Positions 17,712 to 26,838 are shown, counted from the first letter of the stretch. The stretch: 64,000 bases of DNA from an uncultured Pelagibacteraceae bacterium (GCA_902591185.1 CACIZU010000003.1:1-64000), one strand, 5' to 3'. The notes: a model not told the origin generated them from the sequence alone. Made by a program: numbers and translations.

Positions 17712-18623
17712 TTAAAAATATTTTTTTAAATCCATACCTGAGTAAAGATTGGCTACTTCGTCTCCATAACCATTAAACATTTGAGTTGGAATTCTTTCAC
17801 TCAAAATTCCTGAACCAACAACTCGCTCTGAAGCTTGAGACCATCTTGGATGATCTACGTTAGGATTAACATTTGAATAAAATCCATATTCTTTTGGTGA
17901 GGCTCTCATCCAAGAGGAGGTTGGCATTTTTTCAACTAATTTAATATTTACTATCGCTTTTGTACTTTTAAATCCATATTTCCAAGGAATAATAAGTCTC
18001 AATGGAGCTCCATTTTGATTTGGAAGTTCTTTATTATAAAGACCTGTTACTAGTGTTGTTAAAGGATGCATCGCCTCATCTATTCTTAACCCTTCTTTGT
18101 ATGGCCATTTGAGAATTGGATAACGTTGACCAGGCATTTGTTCTGGGTCATAGACAGATGTAAATTCAACAAACTTACCTCTACTTTTTGGTCTGGCTTT
18201 TTCTAAAATTTTACTTAGAGAAAAGCCAAGCCAAGGTATAACCATTGACCATCCTTCAACACATCTTAATCTGTAAATTCGTTCTTCACTTGGGAACATG
18301 TTTTTTATTTCCTGAACAGTTAAAGTAATTTTTTTTTCAACTTCACCATCTATTGTTATTTCCCAGGGTTTTGTCTTAAAGTTTTGAGATTTTTCTACTG
18401 GGTCAGATTTTCTAGTCCCAAATTCATAGTAATTATTATAAGTAGTGATAAATCTATATTCAGTAATTTTTTTCTCCAAGTTGTTAGTTGATGCATTTAC
18501 CGTATTAATTATGTTTTGACCTATAATTAATGAACCAGTAGTTATTCCAAATCTTTTAATAAACTCTCTTCTTCTATTATATATTTTTTCAGGTGTGATT
18601 TCTGAATATTTAATTTTTTTCAC
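17712..18623 (-). CDS. msrP: MsrP molybdoenzyme, methionine sulfoxide reductase
   Basis: A 303-aa sulfite-oxidase-fold molybdoenzyme of the periplasm that reduces methionine sulfoxide in envelope proteins. A twin-arginine signal is visible at residues 17-25 (NRRREFIKRFG), so it is exported folded with its cofactor. The molybdenum ligand Cys is in YRLRCVEGWSMVIPW. NGAPLRLIIPWKYGFKS and the C-terminal WSQASERVVG are typical. It overlaps moaE by 14 bp and is followed by msrQ; cofactor synthesis and its client enzyme are thus in one transcription unit. Confidence 0.95.
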   Translation of the reverse strand: MKKIKYSEITPEKIYNRRREFIKRFGITTGSLIIGQNIINTVNASTNNLEKKITEYRFITTYNNYYEFGTRKSDPVEKSQNFKTKPWEITIDGEVEKKITLTVQEIKNMFPSEERIYRLRCVEGWSMVIPWLGFSLSKILEKARPKSRGKFVEFTSVYDPEQMPGQRYPILKWPYKEGLRIDEAMHPLTTLVTGLYNKELPNQNGAPLRLIIPWKYGFKSTKAIVNIKLVEKMPTSSWMRASPKEYGFYSNVNPNVDHPRWSQASERVVGSGILSERIPTQMFNGYGDEVANLYSGMDLKKYF

Positions 18624-19062
18624 GTAGTATAGGGTTTCCTTTTAACCAAGCGCTTTCATCATTAGTATAATGTTCTTTTTTCCATATAGGAGATTTTTTT
18701 TTAATTTCTTCAATTATATATCTTGATAAAACATAAGCTTGCTCACGATGTTTGCAAGCAACAGCAATGATAATGCTAATTTCTCCAAGTTTTAAGTAAC
18801 CTTTAATATGTTCAATAAATACTGCTTTATCTTTGATATTTAATTTTTTATCTACTTTATTGTAGATTTCTTCAAAACTTTTAACGACTAATTCATCATG
18901 ACTATCATAAGTAATACCAGTTACAGTTTTATTATTATTTTGATCACGTACTGTTCCGGTAAAAAAAATTGAAGCTCCGAACTTAAAAGATGAGATAAAA
19001 TTTTCAGCTTTTTGAATTGATAATTTATTATCTTTTGAATTAATTATTTTAGTATGAAGCAT
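18610..19062 (-). CDS. moaE: molybdopterin synthase catalytic subunit MoaE
   Basis: A 150-aa large subunit of molybdopterin synthase, which uses MoaD thiocarboxylate to put sulfur into precursor Z. Motifs: GASIFFTGTVRDQNNNK, ITYDSHDELV, the catalytic region VACKHREQAYVLSRYIIEEIKKKSPIWKKE. The ATG overlaps the moaD stop (TAATG), and its ribosome site GGAGGAGG is formed by the last three Gly codons of moaD. Confidence 0.94.
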   Translation of the reverse strand: MLHTKIINSKDNKLSIQKAENFISSFKFGASIFFTGTVRDQNNNKTVTGITYDSHDELVVKSFEEIYNKVDKKLNIKDKAVFIEHIKGYLKLGEISIIIAVACKHREQAYVLSRYIIEEIKKKSPIWKKEHYTNDESAWLKGNPILREKN

Positions 19063-19331
19063 TAACCTCCTCCGATAGGTGGTATAATAGCAATCTTTTC
19101 ATTGTTTGTTATTTTATAATTATCACTTACGATCTTATTTTTTTCTGAGCAAAACGCTGATGAATTTACTATATTTTTAAAATTTTTATTACCATTAAAA
19201 TTTTTATCTAAATAATTTATTATTTTAGTTCTGATATCTTTAATAGTTGAATTATTATCGACATTAAATTCTAATGAATCTTGATTGCTAAAATCTCTGC
19301 TTGCTCCAAATAATTCTATTTTTATCTTCAT
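19062..19331 (-). CDS. moaD: molybdopterin synthase sulfur carrier MoaD
   Basis: An 89-aa ubiquitin-like protein whose C-terminal glycine becomes a thiocarboxylate for molybdopterin synthesis. The N-terminal IKIELFGASRDF is a typical first strand and the C-terminus IAIIPPIGGG ends in three Gly, where GG is the usual tail. It lies 4 bp after moaC and overlaps moaE by one base. Confidence 0.92.
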   Translation of the reverse strand: MKIKIELFGASRDFSNQDSLEFNVDNNSTIKDIRTKIINYLDKNFNGNKNFKNIVNSSAFCSEKNKIVSDNYKITNNEKIAIIPPIGGG

Positions 19332-19335
19332 TAAA

Positions 19336-19881
19336 TTAAAATAAATCTTTTAAAAACTTTGGTAGACCATCAGGGTTTGTCCATAAACCACTTTTACCAC
19401 CTTCTTTGATTAGCAGTTTAATATTATCAATTTTTAAATGTGGATTTACTATTTTGCTCAAATCATAAATTGTAATTAGCGCAGCATTCACACCCATAAT
19501 AGCTTCCATTTCCACACCAGTTTTTGCATAAGCAGATACTACACAAAAAACTTCAAGCGAATTATCTTTGTCATGCATAATAATTTTAGTAGCTGTATGA
19601 TCGATCGGCAAAGGATGGCAAAGTGGTATTAGTTCACTTGTTTTTTTAACACCTAATACAGCAGATACTTCCGCTAAAGTTATAGGATCGCCTTTTGGCA
19701 TTTGCTTATTTTTAATTAATTCAAAAACTTTGTTACCAACAAAAATTTTTCCAGAAGCTAAAGCTCTTCTAAATGTTTCTTTTTTTGATGAAACATCAAC
19801 CATATTAAAAGAATTTTTTTTAAAAATTTCTTTTGCCCAATCTTTTAATTCATTTTGCTTAACTATTTTTAATTTAGTCAA
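19336..19881 (-). CDS. moaC: cyclic pyranopterin monophosphate synthase MoaC
   Basis: Acts with MoaA in the first step of cofactor synthesis, GTP to cyclic pyranopterin monophosphate. The 181 aa include the family motifs NMVDVSSKKETFRRALASGKI, AVLGVKKTSELIPLCHPLPID and VVSAYAKTGVEMEAIMGVNAAL, with a late IKLLIKEGGKSGLW. The predicted start is a TTG at 19881, supported by GGAGG 5 bp upstream, which gives an N-terminal extension of about 26 residues before the MVDVS motif. The ribosome site coincides with the final Gly-Gly codons of moaA. Confidence 0.92.
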   Translation of the reverse strand: MTKLKIVKQNELKDWAKEIFKKNSFNMVDVSSKKETFRRALASGKIFVGNKVFELIKNKQMPKGDPITLAEVSAVLGVKKTSELIPLCHPLPIDHTATKIIMHDKDNSLEVFCVVSAYAKTGVEMEAIMGVNAALITIYDLSKIVNPHLKIDNIKLLIKEGGKSGLWTNPDGLPKFLKDLF

Positions 19882-20874
19882 TTATCCTCCAGTTTTAGAT
19901 AAATTTTTAGTAGAACCTGTTTTTCCAAGTTCTAAGTAATGAGATTCTTTTTTAAATTGCATTTGTTTTAAGATAAGATCTTTTAATTCACTAAGTTGAT
20001 TGTCGTTTTGTAATAAGTGTCTAACGCTTATTCCAGTATTTCCAAATAAACAAAGTCTTAAATCTCCCCTAGATGTAATTCTTAAACGATTACAACTTTT
20101 ACAAAAATCTTTTGAATAAGGAGCAATTATTCCAAACTTACCTTTATATTCGGGATTTATATAATTTAAAGAAGGACCCGCATCTTTTCCGAAAGTTTGG
20201 TAAATCCATTTATTTTCATCTAAATAATTTTTAAATACTTTAGATGGAATATGGTATTTTTTGAAATATTCTAAATTGTCACCTGTTTGCATTAATTCTA
20301 TATATCTAAAATCAATTTTATTATTTTGAATAAAGTTTGACCATTCATCAAAATCTTTTTTTGATGAGTTAATTTCATTTAGTAGAACACCATTAATTTT
20401 AATATTTTCAAATCCAAAGTCTTGTAACTTTTTTATTCCTTGCAAAATTTCTGGCAATCTATCATGACCGGTAATATTTTTAAAAGTTTCACGATTAAGA
20501 CTGTCTATACTTATATTTATTCCATTTAGGCCAGTATTTGCTAAAAATTTTGCTTTTCTATCTAAGTGATAACCGTTTGTCGTAATTACAACATTTTTTA
20601 TTCCAGATTCAATTTTTAAAACTTTGATAATTTCAAAAAAATCTTTTCTTACTGTTGGTTCTCCACCTGTAATTCTAATTTTACGAACTCCTAATTCGGA
20701 AAAACATTTTGTTAGTCGTTTAATTTCATCCAAATGAAGAAATTTTCTATTATCACTTTTGTCAACTTGATATCCGTTTGGTAAACAATAGCCACATTTA
20801 AAATTACACACATCTGTAATTGACATTCTAATATAAGGAAATGTTCTGCCGAAACTATCTTTAAGAATATTCAT
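19882..20874 (-). CDS. moaA: GTP 3',8-cyclase MoaA
   Basis: A 330-aa radical SAM enzyme that converts GTP to 3',8-cyclo-GTP. The N-terminal cluster motif is CNFKCGYC (CxxxCxxC) and the SAM site is RITGGEPTVRKDFFEII. The second cluster motif is FCKSCNRLRITSRGDLRLCLFG. The C-terminus ends TGG, and the di-Gly tail is known to be needed for activity in MoaA. First gene of moaACDE-msrPQ-DUF1244, all on this strand with gaps of 10 bp or less. Confidence 0.96.
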   Translation of the reverse strand: MNILKDSFGRTFPYIRMSITDVCNFKCGYCLPNGYQVDKSDNRKFLHLDEIKRLTKCFSELGVRKIRITGGEPTVRKDFFEIIKVLKIESGIKNVVITTNGYHLDRKAKFLANTGLNGINISIDSLNRETFKNITGHDRLPEILQGIKKLQDFGFENIKINGVLLNEINSSKKDFDEWSNFIQNNKIDFRYIELMQTGDNLEYFKKYHIPSKVFKNYLDENKWIYQTFGKDAGPSLNYINPEYKGKFGIIAPYSKDFCKSCNRLRITSRGDLRLCLFGNTGISVRHLLQNDNQLSELKDLILKQMQFKKESHYLELGKTGSTKNLSKTGG

Positions 20875-20940
20875 ATGATATATTTTATAATATATTTTAA
20901 TTTAAAATAACATGCATAAAATTCTTTATGAAATTACTAA

Positions 20941-21954
20941 CTAAAATTTAATTTTCTCTAATTTTTTTGTTTTTAAAGATTTAATAGCAGTCTCAGCTAA
21001 GATTAATGATAATCTACCATCTTCAAAATTTGCTAATGGTTTAATATTTTTTTTACAGAGTTTTGCTAAATCATTTAACTGAATTTTGTAAGCGTCAGAA
21101 TATCTTTCAATAAAAAAATTTTTGAAAGTAGATTTATTATTAGTTGAATTTTTAGAATAAAAGGAAGTCTCCTGATCTCTTTGATTGTCAGAAATTATCA
21201 TACCTTTAGAACCAAAGAGTTCAATTCGTTGATCATATCCAAAGCTACAGTGTCTGGAATTAATAATTATACACTGAACTCCTTTTTTTGTTTTCATTAC
21301 AACTGTAGCTAATTCTAAATCTTTAACTTTTTTGAATTTTTTATCTGTAAAATATTCGCCTGTCGCAAATAATGAATTAAATTTATCTGATCCGGCATAG
21401 TATCTGGCTAAATCAAAATCGTGTATCATCATGTCTTTAAATATACCACCAGATGTCTTTAAATAGTTTAATGTAGGTGGAGCAGGGTCACGACTTGTTA
21501 TTATTATCTTTTCTAATTTACCTATCTTACCTTTAAGTAAATTTTTTTTTAAAGAGTTATGAGCAGGGTCATATCTTCTATTAAAGCCTATTTGAATTTT
21601 AGGATTATGTTTAGCAATATTTTTTTTACATTGATTAATCTTTTTTAAATTTAAGTCTAAAGGTTTTTCACAGAAAACGATTTTTTTATTTTTAACTGCC
21701 TCTTTTATAAATTTTAAATGAGTTTTGGTACTTGTAGATATAAAAATACTTTTAATATTTTTATCTTTGAAAGCTACAGATGGGTTTTTAATAGGTATAC
21801 ATTGATATTTTTTGGATAATTTTTTTGTTAATTTTTTATCTATATCAAAAACATACTTTAAATTAAATTCAGGATGATTGATTAAATTTTCAGCGTGCAT
21901 TTGACCAATTCTTCCAAGGCCAAATAAGGCGATATTAATTATATTTTTACCCAT
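20941..21954 (-). CDS. iolG: inositol 2-dehydrogenase-like, Gfo/Idh/MocA family
   Basis: A 337-aa NAD(P)-dependent dehydrogenase that probably oxidises myo-inositol to scyllo-inosose. It has the Rossmann start IALFGLGRIGQMHAENL, the FCEKPLDL lysine motif, and the IolG-type run IITSRDPAPPTLNYLKTSGGIFKDM then IHDFDLARYYAG, with catalytic Asp and His. It overlaps the next oxidoreductase by 16 bp. The IolE gene nearby supports the inositol assignment; the exact cyclitol is inferred. Confidence 0.82.
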   Translation of the reverse strand: MGKNIINIALFGLGRIGQMHAENLINHPEFNLKYVFDIDKKLTKKLSKKYQCIPIKNPSVAFKDKNIKSIFISTSTKTHLKFIKEAVKNKKIVFCEKPLDLNLKKINQCKKNIAKHNPKIQIGFNRRYDPAHNSLKKNLLKGKIGKLEKIIITSRDPAPPTLNYLKTSGGIFKDMMIHDFDLARYYAGSDKFNSLFATGEYFTDKKFKKVKDLELATVVMKTKKGVQCIIINSRHCSFGYDQRIELFGSKGMIISDNQRDQETSFYSKNSTNNKSTFKNFFIERYSDAYKIQLNDLAKLCKKNIKPLANFEDGRLSLILAETAIKSLKTKKLEKIKF

Positions 21955-23072
21955 CTTTTTCTTTTAGAAGAAACTTTGCAGGCATTTATAAACTTTGCAG
22001 TTTCTAGTCCTTCATCTTCATTTGGGTAAAAAAATCTTTTTTTAGATTTAGTTTTTAATGAGTCAGAAAATTCTTTGTAGATATTTGCAAAAGCATCTAA
22101 ATAACCTTCTGGATGACCAAATTTAATTCTTGAAAATTTTTTAGATAATTCTGCATTATGAAATCCTCTTTCAAGCAATTTAACGGCTCCTTTTCCAGGA
22201 TTTAATTTTAAATAACCAGGATTATTTTGCACCCATTCCAAACTACCTTTAGAACCAAATACTCTTATTTTTAAGCCATAAACACCACCCCTTGCCATTA
22301 CATTTGTCCAAAACATTCCTTTTGCTCCATTTGTAAAATTGATCATTACTTGGGCGTTATCATCCATCTTAATTTTATTTGAAATTTGTTTTATATCAGC
22401 AAATACTTGTTTTCCTTTTAATCCAGAAATATATGAAGCCAAATGGTATGCGTGTGTTCCAATTTCATTAAGTACAGCTGAAACTCCAACTATTTTATTA
22501 TCTATTTTCCATGTTAATTTCTTCTTTGCATTTTTAGAAGTTATTTTTGTTCCTCCAGACCAATCTTGAATATATTCAACGTTAATATATTGAACTTTCC
22601 CAATTTTTCCTTTTTCAATTAACACCTTAGCTTCTCTTACCATAGGATAAGAGGAATAATTATGAGTTAGAGCATATTTAATTTTTTTATTAGATTTAAT
22701 TTTTTTATATAGTTTTTTAGCTTGATCTAAATTTCCCGCAAAAGGCTTATCAGAGATAATATGAATATTTTTATCTATAAATTTTTCAGCTATAACTTGA
22801 TGACTTGCAGGAGGCGTCATTATTGAAACTACCTTAATACAGTCATTTCTTTTGGATTCTTTATCTGCCATTTCTTTATAGTTTGAGTAACACCTGTCTT
22901 TTGAAATCCCTATACTTTTCCCAAAACTTATTGATAATTTTGAATTTCTTGAAAAAACACCAGCAACTATTTCATAACGATCATCAAATCTTGCTGAAAT
23001 TCTATGTACATGGCCAATCCAAGAATTAGGACCACCACCAACTATTCCTAAAGATAATTTTTTTGTTTTCAT
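21939..23072 (-). CDS. Gfo/Idh/MocA oxidoreductase, inositol dehydrogenase-like
   Basis: A 377-aa NAD(P)-dependent dehydrogenase. The Rossmann start is LGIVGGGPNSWIGHVHRISAR; the EKP motif is replaced by SDKPFAG, and the catalytic His lies in LNEIGTHAYHLASYI. The GGGPNSWIGHVHR start is shared with a subgroup that includes scyllo-inositol dehydrogenases. The ATG at 23072 is chosen because the longer frame, which starts at 23162, would read through the start of the divergent iolE. Substrate is inferred as a cyclitol or sugar. Confidence 0.8.
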   Translation of the reverse strand: MKTKKLSLGIVGGGPNSWIGHVHRISARFDDRYEIVAGVFSRNSKLSISFGKSIGISKDRCYSNYKEMADKESKRNDCIKVVSIMTPPASHQVIAEKFIDKNIHIISDKPFAGNLDQAKKLYKKIKSNKKIKYALTHNYSSYPMVREAKVLIEKGKIGKVQYINVEYIQDWSGGTKITSKNAKKKLTWKIDNKIVGVSAVLNEIGTHAYHLASYISGLKGKQVFADIKQISNKIKMDDNAQVMINFTNGAKGMFWTNVMARGGVYGLKIRVFGSKGSLEWVQNNPGYLKLNPGKGAVKLLERGFHNAELSKKFSRIKFGHPEGYLDAFANIYKEFSDSLKTKSKKRFFYPNEDEGLETAKFINACKVSSKRKRWVKI

Positions 23073-23112
23073 TGTGTTTGCAGTTTCATATATCATAACA
23101 AAAAGAAATATT

Positions 23113-24012
23113 ATGTCAGTAAAATTAGGAATAGCACCAATAGCATGGAGCAATGATGACATGCCTGAACTAGGAGGAGATACTCCTTTAGAACAATGTC
23201 TTTCAGAAGCAAATGAAGCTGGATTTTCAGGAATAGAGTCTGGTGGTAAATTTCCAAAAAAATCTGAAGAACTTATCCCTTTATTAGAAAAATATAACTT
23301 AAAATTATGTTCAGGATGGTATGGAGCAAATTTAAGAAAAAATTCTGTGAAAGATGAAATTGTTGCAATTCAAGAACAGCTAAAGCTTTTTCAAGATTGT
23401 AAAGCACCTTGCATAGTTTTTGCAGAAGTTTCCGATTCTATTGCGGGCGATCCAAATAGACCTTTATCAACTAGACCTCAAATGGATAATGAAGAATGGA
23501 GTAATTTTTGTAAAAAAATTTCAGAAATTGGAAAATATCTAGAAGATCAAGATATGCCATTAGCTTATCATCATCATATGGGTACAGTAATTGAATCACA
23601 AAAAGACACAGAAAGACTTTTAGAAAGCACTAATGATCAAGTTAAATTAATTTTAGACACTGGACATATGCTTTTTGCTGGAGGAAATTCTATTGAAGTA
23701 GCTGAAAATTTTAAAGAAAGAATTGTCCACATTCATTGCAAAGACATGAGAAAAAATATTTTAAATAAATCACTAGAAAAAGATTTAAGTTTTAGACAAG
23801 CTTTTTTAGAAGGTGCTTTTACAGTTCCTGGAGATGGATGTATTGATTATAAACCTTTATTAAATTTTTTAAAAACAAATAATTATAATGGTTGGTTAGT
23901 AGTTGAAGCAGAGCAGGACCCATCTAAAGCAAACCCTTTAGAGTATGCCAAAATCGGATTTAATTATTTATCTAAAGTTTGTAAAGAAGTAGATTTAGAT
24001 ATTATTTTATAA
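23113..24012 (+). CDS. iolE: IolE-like inosose dehydratase
   Basis: A 299-aa TIM-barrel protein of the xylose isomerase-like (AP endonuclease 2) superfamily. In inositol breakdown IolE dehydrates 2-keto-myo-inositol to the diketone that IolD opens. The N-terminus VKLGIAPIAWSNDDMPELGG, AYHHHMGTVIES, LILDTGHMLFAGG with metal ligands and FTVPGDGCIDYKPLL match IolE. The ATG at 23113 is preferred over 23074, which lies at the divergent gene's start. Its 3' end overlaps the convergent dehydrogenase by 6 bp. Confidence 0.9.
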   Translation: MSVKLGIAPIAWSNDDMPELGGDTPLEQCLSEANEAGFSGIESGGKFPKKSEELIPLLEKYNLKLCSGWYGANLRKNSVKDEIVAIQEQLKLFQDCKAPCIVFAEVSDSIAGDPNRPLSTRPQMDNEEWSNFCKKISEIGKYLEDQDMPLAYHHHMGTVIESQKDTERLLESTNDQVKLILDTGHMLFAGGNSIEVAENFKERIVHIHCKDMRKNILNKSLEKDLSFRQAFLEGAFTVPGDGCIDYKPLLNFLKTNNYNGWLVVEAEQDPSKANPLEYAKIGFNYLSKVCKEVDLDIIL

Positions 24013-24963
24013 TTTTACAATTTTTGACGTTTCCAACTTATTATCAAAAAAATCAATAATATTTTGTACAGTTTCTTTACCCATTCTAGTCATACATTCT
24101 TCTGTGAAAGAAGCTGTATGTGGACTTAAAAAAACTTTATCATTTTTTAATAAAGGATTATTTTGTTCAGGTGGCTCAGTTTTAAAAACATCTAAACCAG
24201 CACCAAAAATTAAATTTTCTTTTAAAGCTCTATCTAAATCAATTTCATTAACAATTCCGCCTCGGGCAGCATTAATTACGATGCAATTTTTTTTCATAGT
24301 TTGGAGCAAATCATAGTTAATTATATTTTTAGTTTTATCATTTAAAGGGATGTGAAGAGATATTGCATCCATGTCTTTGCAAGTTTCTTCCATGCTATCT
24401 ACTTTGATACCACCTAGTTTTTCTATTATATCTTGAGAAACAAAGGGATCATAAACAAAAACTTTCATTTCAAATCCTAGGCATCTTTTTATTAAAGCTT
24501 TACCTATTCTCCCAAATCCTGCAATTAGGATATTTTTATCCCATAATTCAACAGTTTTAGGTAATTTATTTCTATCATTAAATTTCCCTTCTTTAACAGT
24601 GTCATCATACATATTTTTTCTTTTGGATATATTAAGCAACAAGAACATTACATGTTCAGCTACAGCAATTGCATTAGCTGTTGCAGTAATAGCAAGAGTT
24701 AAATTCTTCTTTTTAGAAACTTCTAAATCGATATTGTCATATCCAACACCATGTCTTGAAATAATCTTTAAATTGTTTGCAGACTCAATTACATTACCAG
24801 GTAATTTTGCAGTTCTAATAGATATACCATCACAATTTTTTATTTTTGATTTTAAAAATTCAGTGTCAATATTTTCAACAACTTCAAATTCATAATCTGG
24901 ATTTTTTTTTAATAACTCAATACCAGCTTCATGAATAGGTTGTATAATTAATATTTTTTTCAT
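24007..24963 (-). CDS. D-2-hydroxyacid dehydrogenase (SerA-like)
   Basis: A 318-aa NAD-dependent dehydrogenase of the D-isomer 2-hydroxyacid family. NAD site GFGRIGKALIKRCLGFEMKVFVYDPF; active-site Arg in INAARGGIVNE, Glu in VFKTEPPEQNNPLL, His in SPHTASFTEE. It resembles phosphoglycerate dehydrogenases but lacks the ACT domain, so it is more likely a catabolic hydroxyacid enzyme. It is the last gene of a tight minus-strand run with two 2OG oxygenases and a PanE-like reductase. Confidence 0.87.
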   Translation of the reverse strand: MKKILIIQPIHEAGIELLKKNPDYEFEVVENIDTEFLKSKIKNCDGISIRTAKLPGNVIESANNLKIISRHGVGYDNIDLEVSKKKNLTLAITATANAIAVAEHVMFLLLNISKRKNMYDDTVKEGKFNDRNKLPKTVELWDKNILIAGFGRIGKALIKRCLGFEMKVFVYDPFVSQDIIEKLGGIKVDSMEETCKDMDAISLHIPLNDKTKNIINYDLLQTMKKNCIVINAARGGIVNEIDLDRALKENLIFGAGLDVFKTEPPEQNNPLLKNDKVFLSPHTASFTEECMTRMGKETVQNIIDFFDNKLETSKIVKL

Positions 24964-24974
24964 ATTAGAAAAAT

Positions 24975-25970
24975 TTATTTTGTTAACAAATTTGATAGAT
25001 CTCTATGGTTGTGTTTAAAGGTTGGTAAGGGATATTTAAAAGCATATTTTCTTGGTATACATTTATTTTTAGCTTTTTCCCAAAGAGCTACCCATTGTTT
25101 GTAATTATGAATTTTAATATTTTTTTTGTTTTTACTTCTGACATAAAAATTAGGCAAGGGTTTACGTCCCGAAGGTGTTCCAGCTCTGTTATATCTTATA
25201 TCAGCACTAATTCTAAAATTATTAGATTTGTTTGGAAGTGAGCAATGTATTGAATATTTGTGTAAAAGTATAATGTCACCTACATTGGCTTGTAGATATG
25301 TTGGTTTAAATTTATCTAAAAGTTTACTATTTTTAATTTCTACCTGTCCTCTGTATCCAGATATGTGGTTTAGTAATCCCATTTTATTAATTTCTTTAAC
25401 CGTTATCATACATCCGTTGTTTTTAGTTGTTTTAGTGAATGGTATCCAAACAGTAACCATATCACAAAATTTTTGGCCGTGAGTAGATAATACAGCTGCA
25501 TCTTGATGCCAAGGTGTTCTTCCACTTAAACCATCATGCACTGATCCTTTGGGTAATTTTTTTTCTGGTTGTTTAATCCTAGTATTTTGTACTGGGCTAG
25601 ATAAAATTTCAGAACCTAAAATTTTTTCTACAACATCTAATATTTTTTTATTTGTAATTAGATTCCAAAGCGAATGTGAAGCAAAGTAATCACTATCTTT
25701 TTTAACGTGATCTCTAGGTAATCTCGTATTGAAATATTGATCTAGATCATAAATATTTAATTTTGATACATAAGTGTATTTTTTTCTAAAATCATAATTT
25801 AACGCTTTATTTCTGTAAGTTTTTGGAGCAAACTTTTGGATGAGGCAGTCCATAACGAATTCCATGTCCTTCATGATAGGTTTTAAATCTTTATTGAAAT
25901 TTAAAATGTTTTTTACTTTTACAAATCCATCTCTCTTTAAGATTTCTTTAATTTTTGAGTTGCTCTTCAT
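24975..25970 (-). CDS. phytanoyl-CoA dioxygenase (PhyH) family protein
   Basis: A 331-aa Fe(II)/2-oxoglutarate-dependent oxygenase of the PhyH fold. The iron ligands are the HxD in TPWHQDAAVLS and the distal His in LLHKYSIHCSLPNKSNNFR, whose following Arg would bind 2-oxoglutarate. The protein is basic and has no signal peptide. It starts 1 bp from a second, unrelated 2OG oxygenase. The substrate is unknown; an oxidative step on an imported polyol or hydroxyacid is an inference from context. Confidence 0.85.
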   Translation of the reverse strand: MKSNSKIKEILKRDGFVKVKNILNFNKDLKPIMKDMEFVMDCLIQKFAPKTYRNKALNYDFRKKYTYVSKLNIYDLDQYFNTRLPRDHVKKDSDYFASHSLWNLITNKKILDVVEKILGSEILSSPVQNTRIKQPEKKLPKGSVHDGLSGRTPWHQDAAVLSTHGQKFCDMVTVWIPFTKTTKNNGCMITVKEINKMGLLNHISGYRGQVEIKNSKLLDKFKPTYLQANVGDIILLHKYSIHCSLPNKSNNFRISADIRYNRAGTPSGRKPLPNFYVRSKNKKNIKIHNYKQWVALWEKAKNKCIPRKYAFKYPLPTFKHNHRDLSNLLTK

Positions 25971-25971
25971 T

Positions 25972-26838
25972 TTAGCTAGTCTTTTTTAGCAGATAATTTG
26001 AATCATGAAAAGAAGTAAGCATTCTTTTATTATTAGGCACAATAGTTGGAAAATAATTATTATTTTTAAATGACCAGATAACAGGTTTGTTTAATGCATA
26101 ACTTCCATAAATAAAAAATCTTTTTGGACAGTCAAATTCTTTAAATCTTTTAACTCCATGATAAGAATTTGGTGTAGACTTAAAAAAGATAACTGTTCCT
26201 TGTTTGGGAGTAAATTCTTTAACAATTTTTAGCTCACTACCTTTTGGAAATCTTCTAAAACTTTTTCTTATATTTTTCTTATATTTTTTTTTATATAAAG
26301 TAAGTGAACCACCATTTTTTTTAGGTATATCTGTAAGATAAATTAAAAAATTATACAATCTATTCACATCATCTCTATGAGGTCTTAAACGATAACCACC
26401 CTTAGAAACTGAAAAATCTATATCCAAATTAAGTATCGGATTTTTATAATTATCGCCTAATAATTTTGTTAGCTCTTTGGAATTAACTTTTCTTTTAAGT
26501 GTAAATTTCTTTGAATTAAATGATCTTGGATTATATAAATTTGTCCAAGTATTTTCTTTAAATCTTGATTTAAATATTTTTTCTATTTTTTTAAAAAAAA
26601 TTTTACTATTAAATTTCTTAAATAACTTTAATGAATATTCAGAATTTTTTAAATAAATTTCGAAATTTTTTGAACCTTTGTTTATTCTACTTCTCCCTCC
26701 CATTATTATATCATCAAATGATTTAGATGAACTTATTTCAGAGATTAAATTTTTACAGATATTTTTAGGAATAGCTTTTTCAGCAACTAAAACAGGAAAA
26801 TTATTTTTAATTTTTTTTAATTTTCCTATATTTATCAT
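25972..26838 (-). CDS. 2OG-Fe(II) oxygenase, prolyl-4-hydroxylase-like
   Basis: A 288-aa basic protein with the double-stranded beta-helix core of the P4H-type oxygenases. The ligand triad is visible as RLRPHRDDVNRLYNFLIYLTD (HxD) and STPNSYHGVKRF (distal His), and GTVIFFKS forms the usual strand between them. The N-terminal half is poorly conserved. It abuts both neighbours, PanE-like upstream and PhyH downstream, so all are co-transcribed. Such proteins hydroxylate proteins, amino acids or small molecules; the target is not known. Confidence 0.78.
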   Translation of the reverse strand: MINIGKLKKIKNNFPVLVAEKAIPKNICKNLISEISSSKSFDDIIMGGRSRINKGSKNFEIYLKNSEYSLKLFKKFNSKIFFKKIEKIFKSRFKENTWTNLYNPRSFNSKKFTLKRKVNSKELTKLLGDNYKNPILNLDIDFSVSKGGYRLRPHRDDVNRLYNFLIYLTDIPKKNGGSLTLYKKKYKKNIRKSFRRFPKGSELKIVKEFTPKQGTVIFFKSTPNSYHGVKRFKEFDCPKRFFIYGSYALNKPVIWSFKNNNYFPTIVPNNKRMLTSFHDSNYLLKKTS

